From: Kineosporia succinea
Lineage (GTDB): Bacteria; Actinomycetota; Actinomycetes; Actinomycetales; Kineosporiaceae
Direction of reading: 5' to 3'
Assembly: GCF_030811555.1 (NCBI RefSeq)
Contig: NZ_JAUSQZ010000001.1
Span: 7,561,241-7,625,240, forward strand
Length of the DNA stretch: 64,000 nucleotides
In this document: positions 54,792-62,951 of the stretch, piece by piece
Numbering within the stretch: position 1 is the first letter of the stretch
Layout of the letters: each line of letters begins with the position of its first letter
Notes under the pieces: model-generated
The model's input: the letters and a program-made list of their open reading frames with translations, nothing else
Told to the model about the DNA's origin: nothing
The model's database searches: none
Program-made: the position numbers and the translations under genes

Positions 54792-55694
54792 GTGTCGCAC
54801 TCCCTCACGAACGCACTCCCCCCGCAGGCCCGCCACCTCGTCCCCGAGGCCCGCCCGCCGCGTCCCCCGGCCCTTCCGATCCCCCTGCCGCCCCGCCGCA
54901 CCACCCGCATGGTCGCCCGGCGCTACGAGCTGGGCGCGCGCCTCGGCTCCGGCGGGATGGGCGTGGTCTGGTCCGGGTACGACCTGCTGCTCGACCGCGT
55001 CGTGGCACTGAAGGAGCTCACCGGCGACCGCGGCCGGGCCGCGGCCCTGCAGGAGGCCCGGGCCGCCGCGCGCATCACCCACCACGGCGTGGTCCGGGTC
55101 ATCGACGTGGTGCTCGCCTCGCACGGCCGCGACTGGATCGTGATGGAGCTGCTGCCCGGCCGCTGCCTGGGCACCGTGGTGCGCGAGGACGGGCCGCTGG
55201 ACCCAGCCCGCGTACGGGACCTGGGCATCCGTCTGCTCGAGGCCCTGAGCGCGGTGCACAGCAGCGGCCTGGTGCACGGCGACGTGAAGCCGGCCAACGT
55301 GCACCTGTGCGACGACGGCCGCGTGGTGATCACCGATTTCGGCCTGGCCCAGGAACTCAGCGGCGACTGCGCCGTGATCACCGGCATCGCCGAGGGCAGC
55401 CCGTCGGTGCTGGCCCCGGAGTCCATCGCCGAGGGCCGGTTCGGCACGGCGTCGGACCTGTACGCGCTCGGAGTGACGCTGTACATGGCGGCCACGGGCG
55501 AGAGCCCTTTCGAAGAGACCACCCCCGCGGCGGCGCGGCGGATCGGCCCGCTGCACGCCGTGATCGAGGCCCTGATGCACCCGGACCCCCAGCACCGCGT
55601 CAGCGCCCCGGCCGCCCTGGTGGCGTTGCGGCGCTCACGCACGATCGCACCGGCCCGGCGTCTTTCGCCGGAAGCAGCTCTCGCCGCCCGGTGA
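54792..55694 (+). CDS. Soluble Ser/Thr protein kinase (non-RD type)
   Basis: 300 residues. Glycine loop GSGGMGVV (52-59), Lys74 in ALKEL, catalytic loop HGDVKPAN (about 164) and DFG (about 182), then APES. The catalytic loop has HGD instead of HRD, so activation may not need loop phosphorylation. No membrane helix or PASTA domain follows; the protein ends shortly after the kinase core. GGAGG precedes GTG 54792. It is convergent with the large SARP-ATPase gene. AfsR-type regulators are kinase targets in Streptomyces, so regulators here are candidate substrates. Confidence 0.9.
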   Translation: MSHSLTNALPPQARHLVPEARPPRPPALPIPLPPRRTTRMVARRYELGARLGSGGMGVVWSGYDLLLDRVVALKELTGDRGRAAALQEARAAARITHHGVVRVIDVVLASHGRDWIVMELLPGRCLGTVVREDGPLDPARVRDLGIRLLEALSAVHSSGLVHGDVKPANVHLCDDGRVVITDFGLAQELSGDCAVITGIAEGSPSVLAPESIAEGRFGTASDLYALGVTLYMAATGESPFEETTPAAARRIGPLHAVIEALMHPDPQHRVSAPAALVALRRSRTIAPARRLSPEAALAAR

Positions 55695-55707
55695 GAAGGC
55701 AGGACGG

Positions 55708-55737
55708 GAGGCAGGGGGCCGGTCGGCCCCCTGCCTC
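55708..55737. terminator. Bidirectional hairpin
   Basis: Perfect 14-bp stem GAGGCAGGGGGCCG with a minimal loop, between convergent stops at 55694 and 55741. Confidence 0.85.
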
Positions 55738-55740
55738 GCC

Positions 55741-58700
55741 TCACCCCAGTTCGGTGAGCAACTGCTCGGCCCGGCGCACGAACAGGTGCGCCTCCTGCCC
55801 CAGCGCCACCGTGCGCGCCCGGCGGGCGTGGTGCCGGGCCCCGGCGCGGTCACCGGTGGCCCGGGCCAGCTGAGCCCGGAACAGCACGAGAAGTCCCTCC
55901 GCGGAGCGCTGCCCGTAGAGGTCCAGGCACTCGTGCGCCCGGTCCAGGGCCGCACCCGCCTCGCTCGTCTGACCGGCCGCCAGGCGCATCTGCCCCAGCA
56001 ACCCGTACCAGGTGGACACGCAGGTGCGCACCGGGTCGGCCAGGTGGGTCGCGATGAGACGCTCCGCCGCGTCCGCCTCCCCGGCCGCGTCCGCACCGGT
56101 CATCGCCAGCGCCCAGTGCCGGGCCAGGCGCAGGTAGGTCCCCAGCGACAGGAACGAGAAGTCCGGGTCGGCGGTGATCCCGCGCCCGGCGGCGTGGAGG
56201 GCCCACCCGGGATCGCCGACGATCACGGCGGTACGGGCCTCGAAGGACGTGGCGACGGTGACGGCGTAGGGGTCGTCACCGGCCGCGGCGTTCAGGTCGG
56301 TCAGCAGGGCCCGGGCCGTCGAGGTCTCCCCCGCGTACGCGGCGATCTCGGCGAACAGGCCGGAGGACATGAGCTGCACCCCGTCCCGCACCGGGTCGCC
56401 GGTGGGACGGGCGGCACCGAGGGCGCTGAGCCGCCGGAACGAGGAGCCGATGTTGCCCAGGCACCACTCATGGATCCCGGCGGCGGCCTGGCCGTAGGCC
56501 CGCACCACCTCGTCGCCGGAGGTGCGGCCCAGCTCGTCGAGGCGCCGGGCCAGCGGGGTGCTGCGGTCCAGCTCGAGGGCCTGGCCGTGAGCGGTCCAGC
56601 GGGAGAACAGGAATCCGGCGGCCTCCCGCTCGCGCCCCAGCTGCCGGGCCACCTGCTCGGCCCGCTCCAGCAGGCTGGCCGAGGCCATCCCGTACATCGA
56701 GCGCATACCGACGACGGCGATCAGCTGGGACAGCGCCTCGAGTTCGAGCTCGGGAAGCGACGAACGGCGGGCCAGCTCGACCGCGGAGCCGAGGTGACGT
56801 TCGGCGGCGGCCAGGGCGGTCTTCGCGGCGGCCCGGGCCCCGGCCCGCACCAGGGCGGTGACGGTCGTGGCCGGGTCGGCCAGGGGTCCCGCGGCCCACA
56901 GGTGGTGGGCGACGCGCTCGGGCACGGACTCGTCGTCCAGACCGATCTGCTCGATGGCGTCGGCGATGCGCCGGTGCAGACCGGCCGCCCGCGCGGGCGC
57001 GAGTTCCTCGGCGACGGCCTGACGCACCAGGTCGTGCGTGAAGCGGTAGGAGAACGGGTCGGCGGGGCTGGCGTCGACGAGGCCGAGGCGGCGCAGGGGC
57101 TCGAGGTGGTTGAGACAGGTGATCATGTCCTGGGCCGCCGACCGGGCCAGGAGCGGCAGCTCGAGGCTGCGCCCGACCAGCGCGGCGATCTCCAGGAGCT
57201 CACGGGCCGGCGGGTCGAGGGCGGTGAGCCGGTCGCGCACCACGTCGCGCACGGTCATCGGGACGCCCCGGCCCAGCACGGTCTCCGGGGTGATGACGGT
57301 GTCGGAGGCCAGGAGCCGCGCCAGTTCCCGCACGAAGAAGGGGTTCCCGGCGGTGCGGGCGTGGATGAGGGCCGCCACCTCGGCGGTGGGCCGGGTCCCG
57401 GTCTCCAGATGCACCAGCCGGGCCACCTCGTCGGGACCGAGCGGGCCGACCAGGACGCGCCGGTGACCGGCGGTGCGGCTGGCCGCGGCGAGCGTGCGCA
57501 CCAGCTCGAGACGAGCGGCGGGGCCGCGGTTGCGCAGGGTGGCGACCAGGGCGGTGCCGGCCGGGAGCCGGGCGATGACGTGGTCGAGCAGGTGCAGGGA
57601 GCTGGTGTCGGCCCACTGCAGGTCGTCGATCATCAGCACGACGGGACGCTCACCCGCCCACCGGGCGATCAGGTCGAGCACCTGCTCGCGCAGAGGGAAA
57701 CGGCTCGGCGGCGCCGCCGGGTTCCTGGTGCCGACCAGGTGCCCGAGGTCGCCGGCCAGCCACTCCTCCCGCTCGGCGGGCGGCAGCGTGTCGAGCAGCT
57801 CGGTGACCGTCTCGACCCAGGGCCACATCGTGGGCGTGCCCTCGTCGGGCAGGCAGTGCGCCCGCACCACCACCGCGCCCCGCAGCCCCGCCCGGTGCGC
57901 GACCTCGTCCAGGAGGCGGCTCTTGCCCGCGCCGGGCTCACCCTCGAGCAGCACGACGGCGTTCCGGCCGCCCAGGGCCGGCTCGAGAGCGCGCTCCAGC
58001 ACTTCGATCTCGTGCTCGCGCCCCACCAGCAGATCGCCGGGCCCGGACACCACGACCGGCGCGACCACGGCCGGTCTCGTCACCGCGGGGGCCGGTGCGA
58101 GCACCCGCTGGTGGGCCTCGCGCAGGGCCGGGCCCGGGTCGATCCCGAGGTGCTCGGCGAGACGACGGCGCACCCCGTCGAACAGGGTGAGGGCCTCGGC
58201 CTGGTGGCCGGCCTCACCCAGGGCCGAGACCAGACCGGCCAGGACCGGCTCGTGCAGCGGGGCCATCGCGGCGGCCCGGTGCAGGGGCCGCAGCACCCGG
58301 TGGGCCTGGCCGAGCGCGAGCGCGGCCTCGTTCGCCTCGACGCAGACCCGGAAGAACTCGTCGTTGAGGCCGGCGAAGATCGGGGCGGCGACCGGGCCGT
58401 GGGCCCACCCGTCACCGGCCGGGCCGGTCCACAGCTCGAGGGCCTCGAGGTAGTGCTCGAGCGCGGTCTGCTGGTCGTCCTGAGCGCGGGCGCTCTCGGC
58501 CAGCTTCCGGAACCGCAGCAGGTCGAGCACGTCCGCGCCGCCCGCCCAGAGGTAGCCGTTGGGGCGGCTGAGCAGGTACTTCCCGGCCTCGCGGGGCGGC
58601 AGGTCGGGTTCGAGCAGACGCCGCAGCGACCCCATGTACTTGTGGATGACGTTGAGAGCGCTGGCCGGTGCCTCCTCGCCCCAGATCAGGTCGATGAGCT

Positions 58701-58893
58701 CGCCGGTGCCGGTGGGGCGCCCTCCCCGGGCCAGGAGCAGAGCGAGCAGGTAAGCCTGCTGGCGCGGCGCGGTTTCGAGTTCGGTCTCACCGCGCCAGAC
58801 CCGTAACGGGCCGAGAACCTGCAACCGCAGTGCGTCACTGCCCGCCGCTGGTCTCCGCCCGTCGGTGTCAGCAGAAAACTGAGTCACCGTCAT
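55741..58893 (-). CDS. SARP-type regulator with BTAD, AAA ATPase and TPR-like domain, long form
   Basis: 1050 residues. DNA-binding domain (LQVLGPLRVWRGETELETA, SALNVIHKYMGSLRRLLEP), BTAD (about 110-260), AAA ATPase with Walker A GEPGAGKSRLL (about 318) and Walker B VVLMIDDLQWAD (about 415). A long helical C-terminal domain from about residue 660 is TPR-like; there is no LuxR helix-turn-helix. It is the full-length relative of the 618-residue protein at 17465. AAGGGG precedes the ATG. Its promoter faces that of a tetR gene with twin palindromes between. Confidence 0.9.
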   Translation of the reverse strand: MTVTQFSADTDGRRPAAGSDALRLQVLGPLRVWRGETELETAPRQQAYLLALLLARGGRPTGTGELIDLIWGEEAPASALNVIHKYMGSLRRLLEPDLPPREAGKYLLSRPNGYLWAGGADVLDLLRFRKLAESARAQDDQQTALEHYLEALELWTGPAGDGWAHGPVAAPIFAGLNDEFFRVCVEANEAALALGQAHRVLRPLHRAAAMAPLHEPVLAGLVSALGEAGHQAEALTLFDGVRRRLAEHLGIDPGPALREAHQRVLAPAPAVTRPAVVAPVVVSGPGDLLVGREHEIEVLERALEPALGGRNAVVLLEGEPGAGKSRLLDEVAHRAGLRGAVVVRAHCLPDEGTPTMWPWVETVTELLDTLPPAEREEWLAGDLGHLVGTRNPAAPPSRFPLREQVLDLIARWAGERPVVLMIDDLQWADTSSLHLLDHVIARLPAGTALVATLRNRGPAARLELVRTLAAASRTAGHRRVLVGPLGPDEVARLVHLETGTRPTAEVAALIHARTAGNPFFVRELARLLASDTVITPETVLGRGVPMTVRDVVRDRLTALDPPARELLEIAALVGRSLELPLLARSAAQDMITCLNHLEPLRRLGLVDASPADPFSYRFTHDLVRQAVAEELAPARAAGLHRRIADAIEQIGLDDESVPERVAHHLWAAGPLADPATTVTALVRAGARAAAKTALAAAERHLGSAVELARRSSLPELELEALSQLIAVVGMRSMYGMASASLLERAEQVARQLGREREAAGFLFSRWTAHGQALELDRSTPLARRLDELGRTSGDEVVRAYGQAAAGIHEWCLGNIGSSFRRLSALGAARPTGDPVRDGVQLMSSGLFAEIAAYAGETSTARALLTDLNAAAGDDPYAVTVATSFEARTAVIVGDPGWALHAAGRGITADPDFSFLSLGTYLRLARHWALAMTGADAAGEADAAERLIATHLADPVRTCVSTWYGLLGQMRLAAGQTSEAGAALDRAHECLDLYGQRSAEGLLVLFRAQLARATGDRAGARHHARRARTVALGQEAHLFVRRAEQLLTELG

Positions 58894-58987
58894 TTCTGAC
58901 CCCTTAGAAATGGCCCGACCCAGGTCAAGACCCCTTTGCGGGCCAGATCGGAGATGCCGAAATGGAGCTTATGGGTACACTCTACTC

Positions 58988-59032
58988 GCTGGAGTACCAG
59001 TCCAGCCATAGTCACTGGAGTAAGACTCCAGT
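58988..59032. promoter_or_regulatory. Two tandem 19-bp operators upstream of tetR
   Basis: Site 1 (58988-59006) has perfect arms GCTGGA/TCCAGC around 7 bases. Site 2 (59014-59032) is ACTGGAGTAAGACTCCAGT with perfect 8-base arms. Both share CTGGA/TCCAG half-sites and their centres are 26 bases apart, about 2.5 helical turns. They lie between the divergent SARP (58893) and tetR (59056) starts and end 24 bases before the tetR start, as expected for TetR autorepression. Confidence 0.7.
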
Positions 59033-59055
59033 CAGTTTCTGATCGGAGACGTGCG

Positions 59056-59673
59056 TTGCCCGACCGCACAGCACCCCGGAACCGCCGCGACGAGTACGCC
59101 CGGATGACGCGGCAGGACGTGATCGACGCTGCGCGAAAACTGTTCTTCGAGCAGGGATACGAGCAGACCACGGTCGCCGACATCGCCCGGCAGGCCCAGG
59201 TCTCCCCGGCCACGGTGTACGCCCAGCTCGGCGGCAAGGAAGGGCTGCTGCAGACCCTGATGGACGTCTGGTCCACCAGCCCCACGGTCGCCCGGGTGGT
59301 CACCGACTCGATCGCCCAGCCCACCGGCCCGGGCATCCTCGCGGTGCTGGCCGACGGCTACATCGAGCACGCCGCCGAGGCCGGCGACATCATGACGGTC
59401 CTCGAACTGGCCTCCGCCAGCTCGACGCCCGCCCGCGAGTTCATGGACGTCGGCGAGCAGCGCCACCGCGAGGCCCTCCAGGCCGTCACCCAGGCCCTGT
59501 CCGACATCGACGCCCTGGCCGACGGCCTGTCCGTCGCCGACGCGGCCCTGATCATCTACTTCCACTTCCGGCACCCACAGCTCGTGCTCGCGTCCGACAC
59601 CTTCGGCTGGGGCACCGAGCGGGCCCGGCAGTGGCTCCTGGAACGCGTCATGGCCGCGATCCTCAAGAGCTGA
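59056..59673 (+). CDS. TetR family transcriptional regulator
   Basis: 205 residues from TTG 59056, chosen for GGAG 7 bases upstream; the longer frame runs through the operator region. The helix-turn-helix covers about residues 20-65 (DVIDAARKLFFEQGYEQTTV, then AQVSPATVYAQLGGKEGLL). The C-terminal domain includes LELASASSTPAREFMDVGEQ and an aromatic end that could form a ligand pocket. The downstream hydrolase gene starts 73 bases later, so it probably controls that gene and itself, and perhaps the divergent SARP gene. Confidence 0.88.
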   Translation: MPDRTAPRNRRDEYARMTRQDVIDAARKLFFEQGYEQTTVADIARQAQVSPATVYAQLGGKEGLLQTLMDVWSTSPTVARVVTDSIAQPTGPGILAVLADGYIEHAAEAGDIMTVLELASASSTPAREFMDVGEQRHREALQAVTQALSDIDALADGLSVADAALIIYFHFRHPQLVLASDTFGWGTERARQWLLERVMAAILKS

Positions 59674-59746
59674 TCTCCACAACCCGTCAACAACGGATGC
59701 CTACGTTCGAGGCACTGCCCACCACCGGTCGAAGGAAGCACAGACC

Positions 59747-60628
59747 ATGGTCACCACCCACCACCGGTACGCCCAGGTCGACGGCCACCAGATCTTCTAC
59801 CGGGAGGCCGGTGCCCGCGAACGCCCCACCCTGGTCCTGCTTCACGGCTTCCCGACCAGCTCACTGATGTTCCGTGAGCTCATCCCCCGGCTGGCGGACC
59901 GCTGGCACGTGATCGCCCCCGACCACCTCGGTTTCGGGCTCTCCGACGCCCCCACCACCCACGACTTCACCTACTCGTTCGACGCCCTGGCCGACCTCAC
60001 CCGGGCCCTGATCGCCCAGCTGCGCATCGAGCACTACGGCCTGTTCGTGCAGGGCCACGGCGCCCAGGTCGGCTGGCGCCTGGCGCTGCGCTCACCGGAG
60101 GCGGTGCTGGCAGTGGTCAGCCAGAACGGCAACGCGTACGTCGAGGGTCTGCAGCCGGAGTTCTTCACGGCGCTGCGGGAGTACTGGCTCCAGCCGAACC
60201 CGCGCACCGAGGCCGGGGTGCGCGAGACGCTGACGCTGGAACTGACCCGCTGGCAGTACCTGACCGGGGTGGCCGACGAGACCCGGGTCGATCCCAACAC
60301 CTGGATCCACGACCACCACCTGCTCTCCCGCTCGGGCAACGACCTGATCCAGCTGGCCCTGTTCGCCGACTACGCCTCCAACCCACCGCTGTATCCCCGC
60401 GTTCATCGGTACTTCCGGGCGTATCAGGTTCCGCTGCTGGCCGTCTGGGGCCGGGGCGATCCGATCTTCGGCCCGGCCGGCGCGCTCGCCTTCACCGCCG
60501 ACCTTCCCGACGCCGAGATCCATCTGCTCGACGGGGGTCACTTCCTGCTGGAGAGCGCTCTCGACGAGGTCACGCCGCTCATCGAGGCCTTCCTCGAGCA
60601 GCACCTCGAAGAACCCGCCCTGAACTGA
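59747..60628 (+). CDS. Alpha/beta hydrolase-fold protein lacking the nucleophile
   Basis: 293 residues, close homologue of the proteins at 52384 and 60705: HGFPTSSLMFRELIPRLAD, LEEP-type C-terminus, base His in DGGHFLLESALDEV. At the nucleophile elbow it reads VQGHGAQVGW where the homologues read VFDYGAP and VQDYGAP; the Asp is Gly here. Either it is inactive, uses another residue such as the adjacent His, or has a binding role. ATG 59747 has AAGGAAG upstream. It is next to tetR and ends at a 19-bp hairpin. Confidence 0.85.
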   Translation: MVTTHHRYAQVDGHQIFYREAGARERPTLVLLHGFPTSSLMFRELIPRLADRWHVIAPDHLGFGLSDAPTTHDFTYSFDALADLTRALIAQLRIEHYGLFVQGHGAQVGWRLALRSPEAVLAVVSQNGNAYVEGLQPEFFTALREYWLQPNPRTEAGVRETLTLELTRWQYLTGVADETRVDPNTWIHDHHLLSRSGNDLIQLALFADYASNPPLYPRVHRYFRAYQVPLLAVWGRGDPIFGPAGALAFTADLPDAEIHLLDGGHFLLESALDEVTPLIEAFLEQHLEEPALN

Positions 60629-60650
60629 ACCTCCCTGGACCACCACCGAA

Positions 60651-60692
60651 CCCAGGGTGGACGCGTCGGGGCACCGACGCGTCCACCCTGGG
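60651..60692. terminator. 19-bp perfect bidirectional hairpin
   Basis: Arms CCCAGGGTGGACGCGTCGG and complement, 4-base loop, between convergent stops at 60628 and 60705. The longest perfect stem found in the window. Confidence 0.9.
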
Positions 60693-60704
60693 GTCTCGCG
60701 GTAC

Positions 60705-61580
60705 TCACCGACGACGATCCAGGTGCTCGGCCAGGAACTCCCGCACGATCGACGCCACCTCGTCGAGCGCGCTCTCGAGCAGGAAGTGCCCGCCCTCGAG
60801 CAGGTGCACCTCGGCCCGGGGAAGGTCTCTCACGAAAGCCTGCGCCCCGACCGGGTCGAAAACCGGGTCGTGACGGCCCCAGACCGCGAGCAACGGCACC
60901 TGGCTGTCCCTGAAGTACTGCTGCACCCGCGGATACAGTTCGACGTTGGTGGCGTAGTCGGCGAAGAGCCGTAGCTGCACCAGGTCGTTGCCCGGCCGGG
61001 TGAGCAGCCCGTAGTCGCCCTCCCAGGTGTCCGGGTCGACCACCGAGGAGTCGGCGACGCCGGTCACGTACTGCCAGCGCGTCGCCTCCAGGGTCAGGGC
61101 CTGCCGGGCCACTGCCTCGGTCTCGGGGGTCTGTTCCTTCCAGTACCCTCGCTGGGTCTCGAAAAAAGCCTCGTTCATGCCCTCTTCGTAGGCGTTGCCG
61201 CTCTGGGTGACGATCGCGGTCACCGCCTCCGGGTCGCGCAGGGCCAGCCGCCAGCCGACCGGGGCGCCGTAGTCCTGCACGTACATCGCGAACCGCCGAA
61301 CCCCGAGCTGCCGCAGCAGATCCTGGGTGAGATCGGTGAGCGCCTCGAAGCTGTAGGGGAACTCGGTCACCGGCGGCATGTCGGAGTGGCCGAAGCCCAG
61401 CAGGTCGGGGGCGATGACGTGCCAGCGGTCGGCCAGCAGCGGGATCAGCCGGCGGAACATGAACGAGCTGGCCGGGAAACCGTGGAGCAGCACGATCACC
61501 GGCGCACCGGCCGGACCCGCCTCGCGGTAGTAGAGCGCCCTACCGCCGACCTCGGCGAAACGGTGATGGATCTGCGTCAT
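60705..61580 (-). CDS. Alpha/beta hydrolase, haloalkane dehalogenase-like subfamily
   Basis: 291 residues. HGFPASSFMFRRLIPLLAD, nucleophile elbow VQDYGAPVGW with Asp (about residue 108), base His in EGGHFLLESALDEV, and a cap region rich in Trp/Tyr. ATG 61580 is the family start; the open frame upstream is not supported. Convergent paralogue of 59747-60628; together with 52384 it forms a local three-member family. Substrate unknown; halide-stabilising residues cannot be assigned from sequence alone. Confidence 0.87.
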   Translation of the reverse strand: MTQIHHRFAEVGGRALYYREAGPAGAPVIVLLHGFPASSFMFRRLIPLLADRWHVIAPDLLGFGHSDMPPVTEFPYSFEALTDLTQDLLRQLGVRRFAMYVQDYGAPVGWRLALRDPEAVTAIVTQSGNAYEEGMNEAFFETQRGYWKEQTPETEAVARQALTLEATRWQYVTGVADSSVVDPDTWEGDYGLLTRPGNDLVQLRLFADYATNVELYPRVQQYFRDSQVPLLAVWGRHDPVFDPVGAQAFVRDLPRAEVHLLEGGHFLLESALDEVASIVREFLAEHLDRRR

Positions 61581-61751
61581 GACCCGCATCCTGACAACGA
61601 TCGCTGGACGGCGTGTGGACGCCGAATCCACTGGAAGTTCACCGTTACTCCGGCGAACGGGACCGGCCAGCAACGAATCATCAACCCCGCTGACCCAGTC
61701 TTCGCAGGTAAGCGCAGCACTGGATCTCCCCATGCCCCTTCAGGAGGAAAC

Positions 61752-62321
61752 ATGTTCCCGGGTCGACTTTCCCGCCGGGCGAAGACCGTCGCCGTTCTCG
61801 CGGGTGTGCCCGCCGTCGCCGCCGGGGTACTTCTGGCCACCGGACCGGCCCAGGCTTCCGGCCAGTCGTACTCGGCCGCCGCGGCCAAGCCGCTGGCTGG
61901 CAAGACCGTGGTGATCAAGGCGACGAAGTACCAGGGCAAGGACCGCCTGCTCACCGTGCGCGGCAACGGCTCGGCCGACCTGTCCCGCTCCAAGCCCACC
62001 AAGTCCAACGGCCTCTCGGCCGACGGCACCTCGTTCGTGCTCAAGAAGGTCGGCAGCAGCAAGGCCACCACGTACACGATCAAGAGCATCAACGACAGCG
62101 AGGGCGCCAAGGCCTACTGCCTGCAGCAGAAGACGAACGGCAAGGTCAACGTCGTGGTCTGCAACAGCAAGAAGACCAACCAGCGCTTCAGTTTCGAGCC
62201 GAACGGCAAGAACTTCGCCATCGCCGGCGAGTGGGGCTACCTCAAGGCCGACAAGCGCAAGCTGCGCGTGGCGAACATCGACAAGGAGTCGATGAGCTTC
62301 TTCAGCGTCAAGGCGCGCTGA
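61752..62321 (+). CDS. Exported basic protein of unknown function
   Basis: 189 residues. AGGAGGAAAC directly precedes ATG 61752. The signal peptide contains SRRAK and a hydrophobic core (TVAVLAGVPAVAAGVLLATG, cleavage after AQA); the twin Arg allows Tat export. The mature part is Lys-rich and beta-structured, with two Cys (KAYCLQQK, NVVVCNSKK) and a trefoil-like look (NQRFSFEPNGKNFAIAGEWG). No recognised family. Binding of a wall polymer is a guess. Confidence 0.7.
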   Translation: MFPGRLSRRAKTVAVLAGVPAVAAGVLLATGPAQASGQSYSAAAAKPLAGKTVVIKATKYQGKDRLLTVRGNGSADLSRSKPTKSNGLSADGTSFVLKKVGSSKATTYTIKSINDSEGAKAYCLQQKTNGKVNVVVCNSKKTNQRFSFEPNGKNFAIAGEWGYLKADKRKLRVANIDKESMSFFSVKAR

Positions 62322-62325
62322 CCCG

Positions 62326-62360
62326 GAGAGGGCCGCTCCCGTTGCGGGAGCGGCCCTCTC
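62326..62360 (+). terminator. 16-bp perfect hairpin
   Basis: Stem GAGAGGGCCGCTCCCG, 3-base loop, four bases after the stop. Shares the core GGGCCGCTCCC with the hairpin at 62911-62942. Confidence 0.88.
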
Positions 62361-62579
62361 GCGTCTGAACATCCGCTTCACCGGTTCCGTTCCGGATCAT
62401 GGCGCCGCTCAGTACTTTTCCATTCTTTCCTGGTCGAATCGCCTCAGCCCGGTTCCCTCCTCGGCCCGGGCCGCCCCCGGGAGCGGGGCCGACCGCACGG
62501 TGCGGCGCCGGCCGGCCCGTTCCACCGCTCCCGGGCGCCTCGTGCGTTCGTCCCCAGCCACGATCGGAGCCAGGTGATC

Positions 62580-62897
62580 ATGACCAGGATCAAGAAGAAG
62601 GCAGTGGCGGCAGCCGTCGGCGTTCTCGCCACCGCCGGTCTCCTCGTCTCGGCGGGCCCGCCCGCCCAGGCGGCCACCAACACCGTGCTGTTCTGCGTCC
62701 AGAACGTCAGTTCCGGCTACCTGATCTTTCCCAGCCGGTACAACTGGACCACCCCCGTGATCCCGCGTGGGCACTGCTGGTCGGCCTACCTGGACACCGG
62801 TGGCCTGGCCGAGGCGATCCTCGTCTACCGGGACAACGTCTACTCCTACGCCACGGCCTGGAACAGCAACGTCAGCGCGAAGGCCATCTACATCTAG
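62580..62897 (+). CDS. Small exported protein, paralogue of 45694-46104
   Basis: 105 residues. Signal peptide (KKKAVAAAVGVLATAGLLVS, cleavage after AQA), then a short beta-rich domain with two Cys (LFCVQNVS and GHCWSAYL). It ends YSYATAWNSNVSAKAIYI, matching the WNS strand and C-terminus of the paralogue. ATG 62580 is used; GTG 62574 is an in-frame alternative. GGAG lies upstream. No known family. Confidence 0.7.
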   Translation: MTRIKKKAVAAAVGVLATAGLLVSAGPPAQAATNTVLFCVQNVSSGYLIFPSRYNWTTPVIPRGHCWSAYLDTGGLAEAILVYRDNVYSYATAWNSNVSAKAIYI

Positions 62898-62910
62898 GCT
62901 TTCCACCCCG

Positions 62911-62942
62911 AAGGGCCGCTCCCCCGTGCGGGAGCGGCCCTT
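62911..62942. terminator. 13-bp bidirectional hairpin
   Basis: Stem AAGGGCCGCTCCC with complement GGGAGCGGCCCTT, between convergent stops at 62897 and 62952, followed by TTTC. Confidence 0.85.
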
Positions 62943-62951
62943 TCGGCATGT

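Noticed and set aside
55786-58806. 1006-codon plus-strand open frame opposite the SARP-ATPase
   Set aside because: Same kind of antisense shadow; low-complexity Gly/Gln/Val/Arg product, while the minus strand carries Walker A and B and BTAD motifs.
62326-62942. Near-identical hairpins as a mobile repeat element
   Set aside because: Only the short stem core GGGCCGCTCCC is shared; both sit right after stop codons and are adequately explained as terminators.
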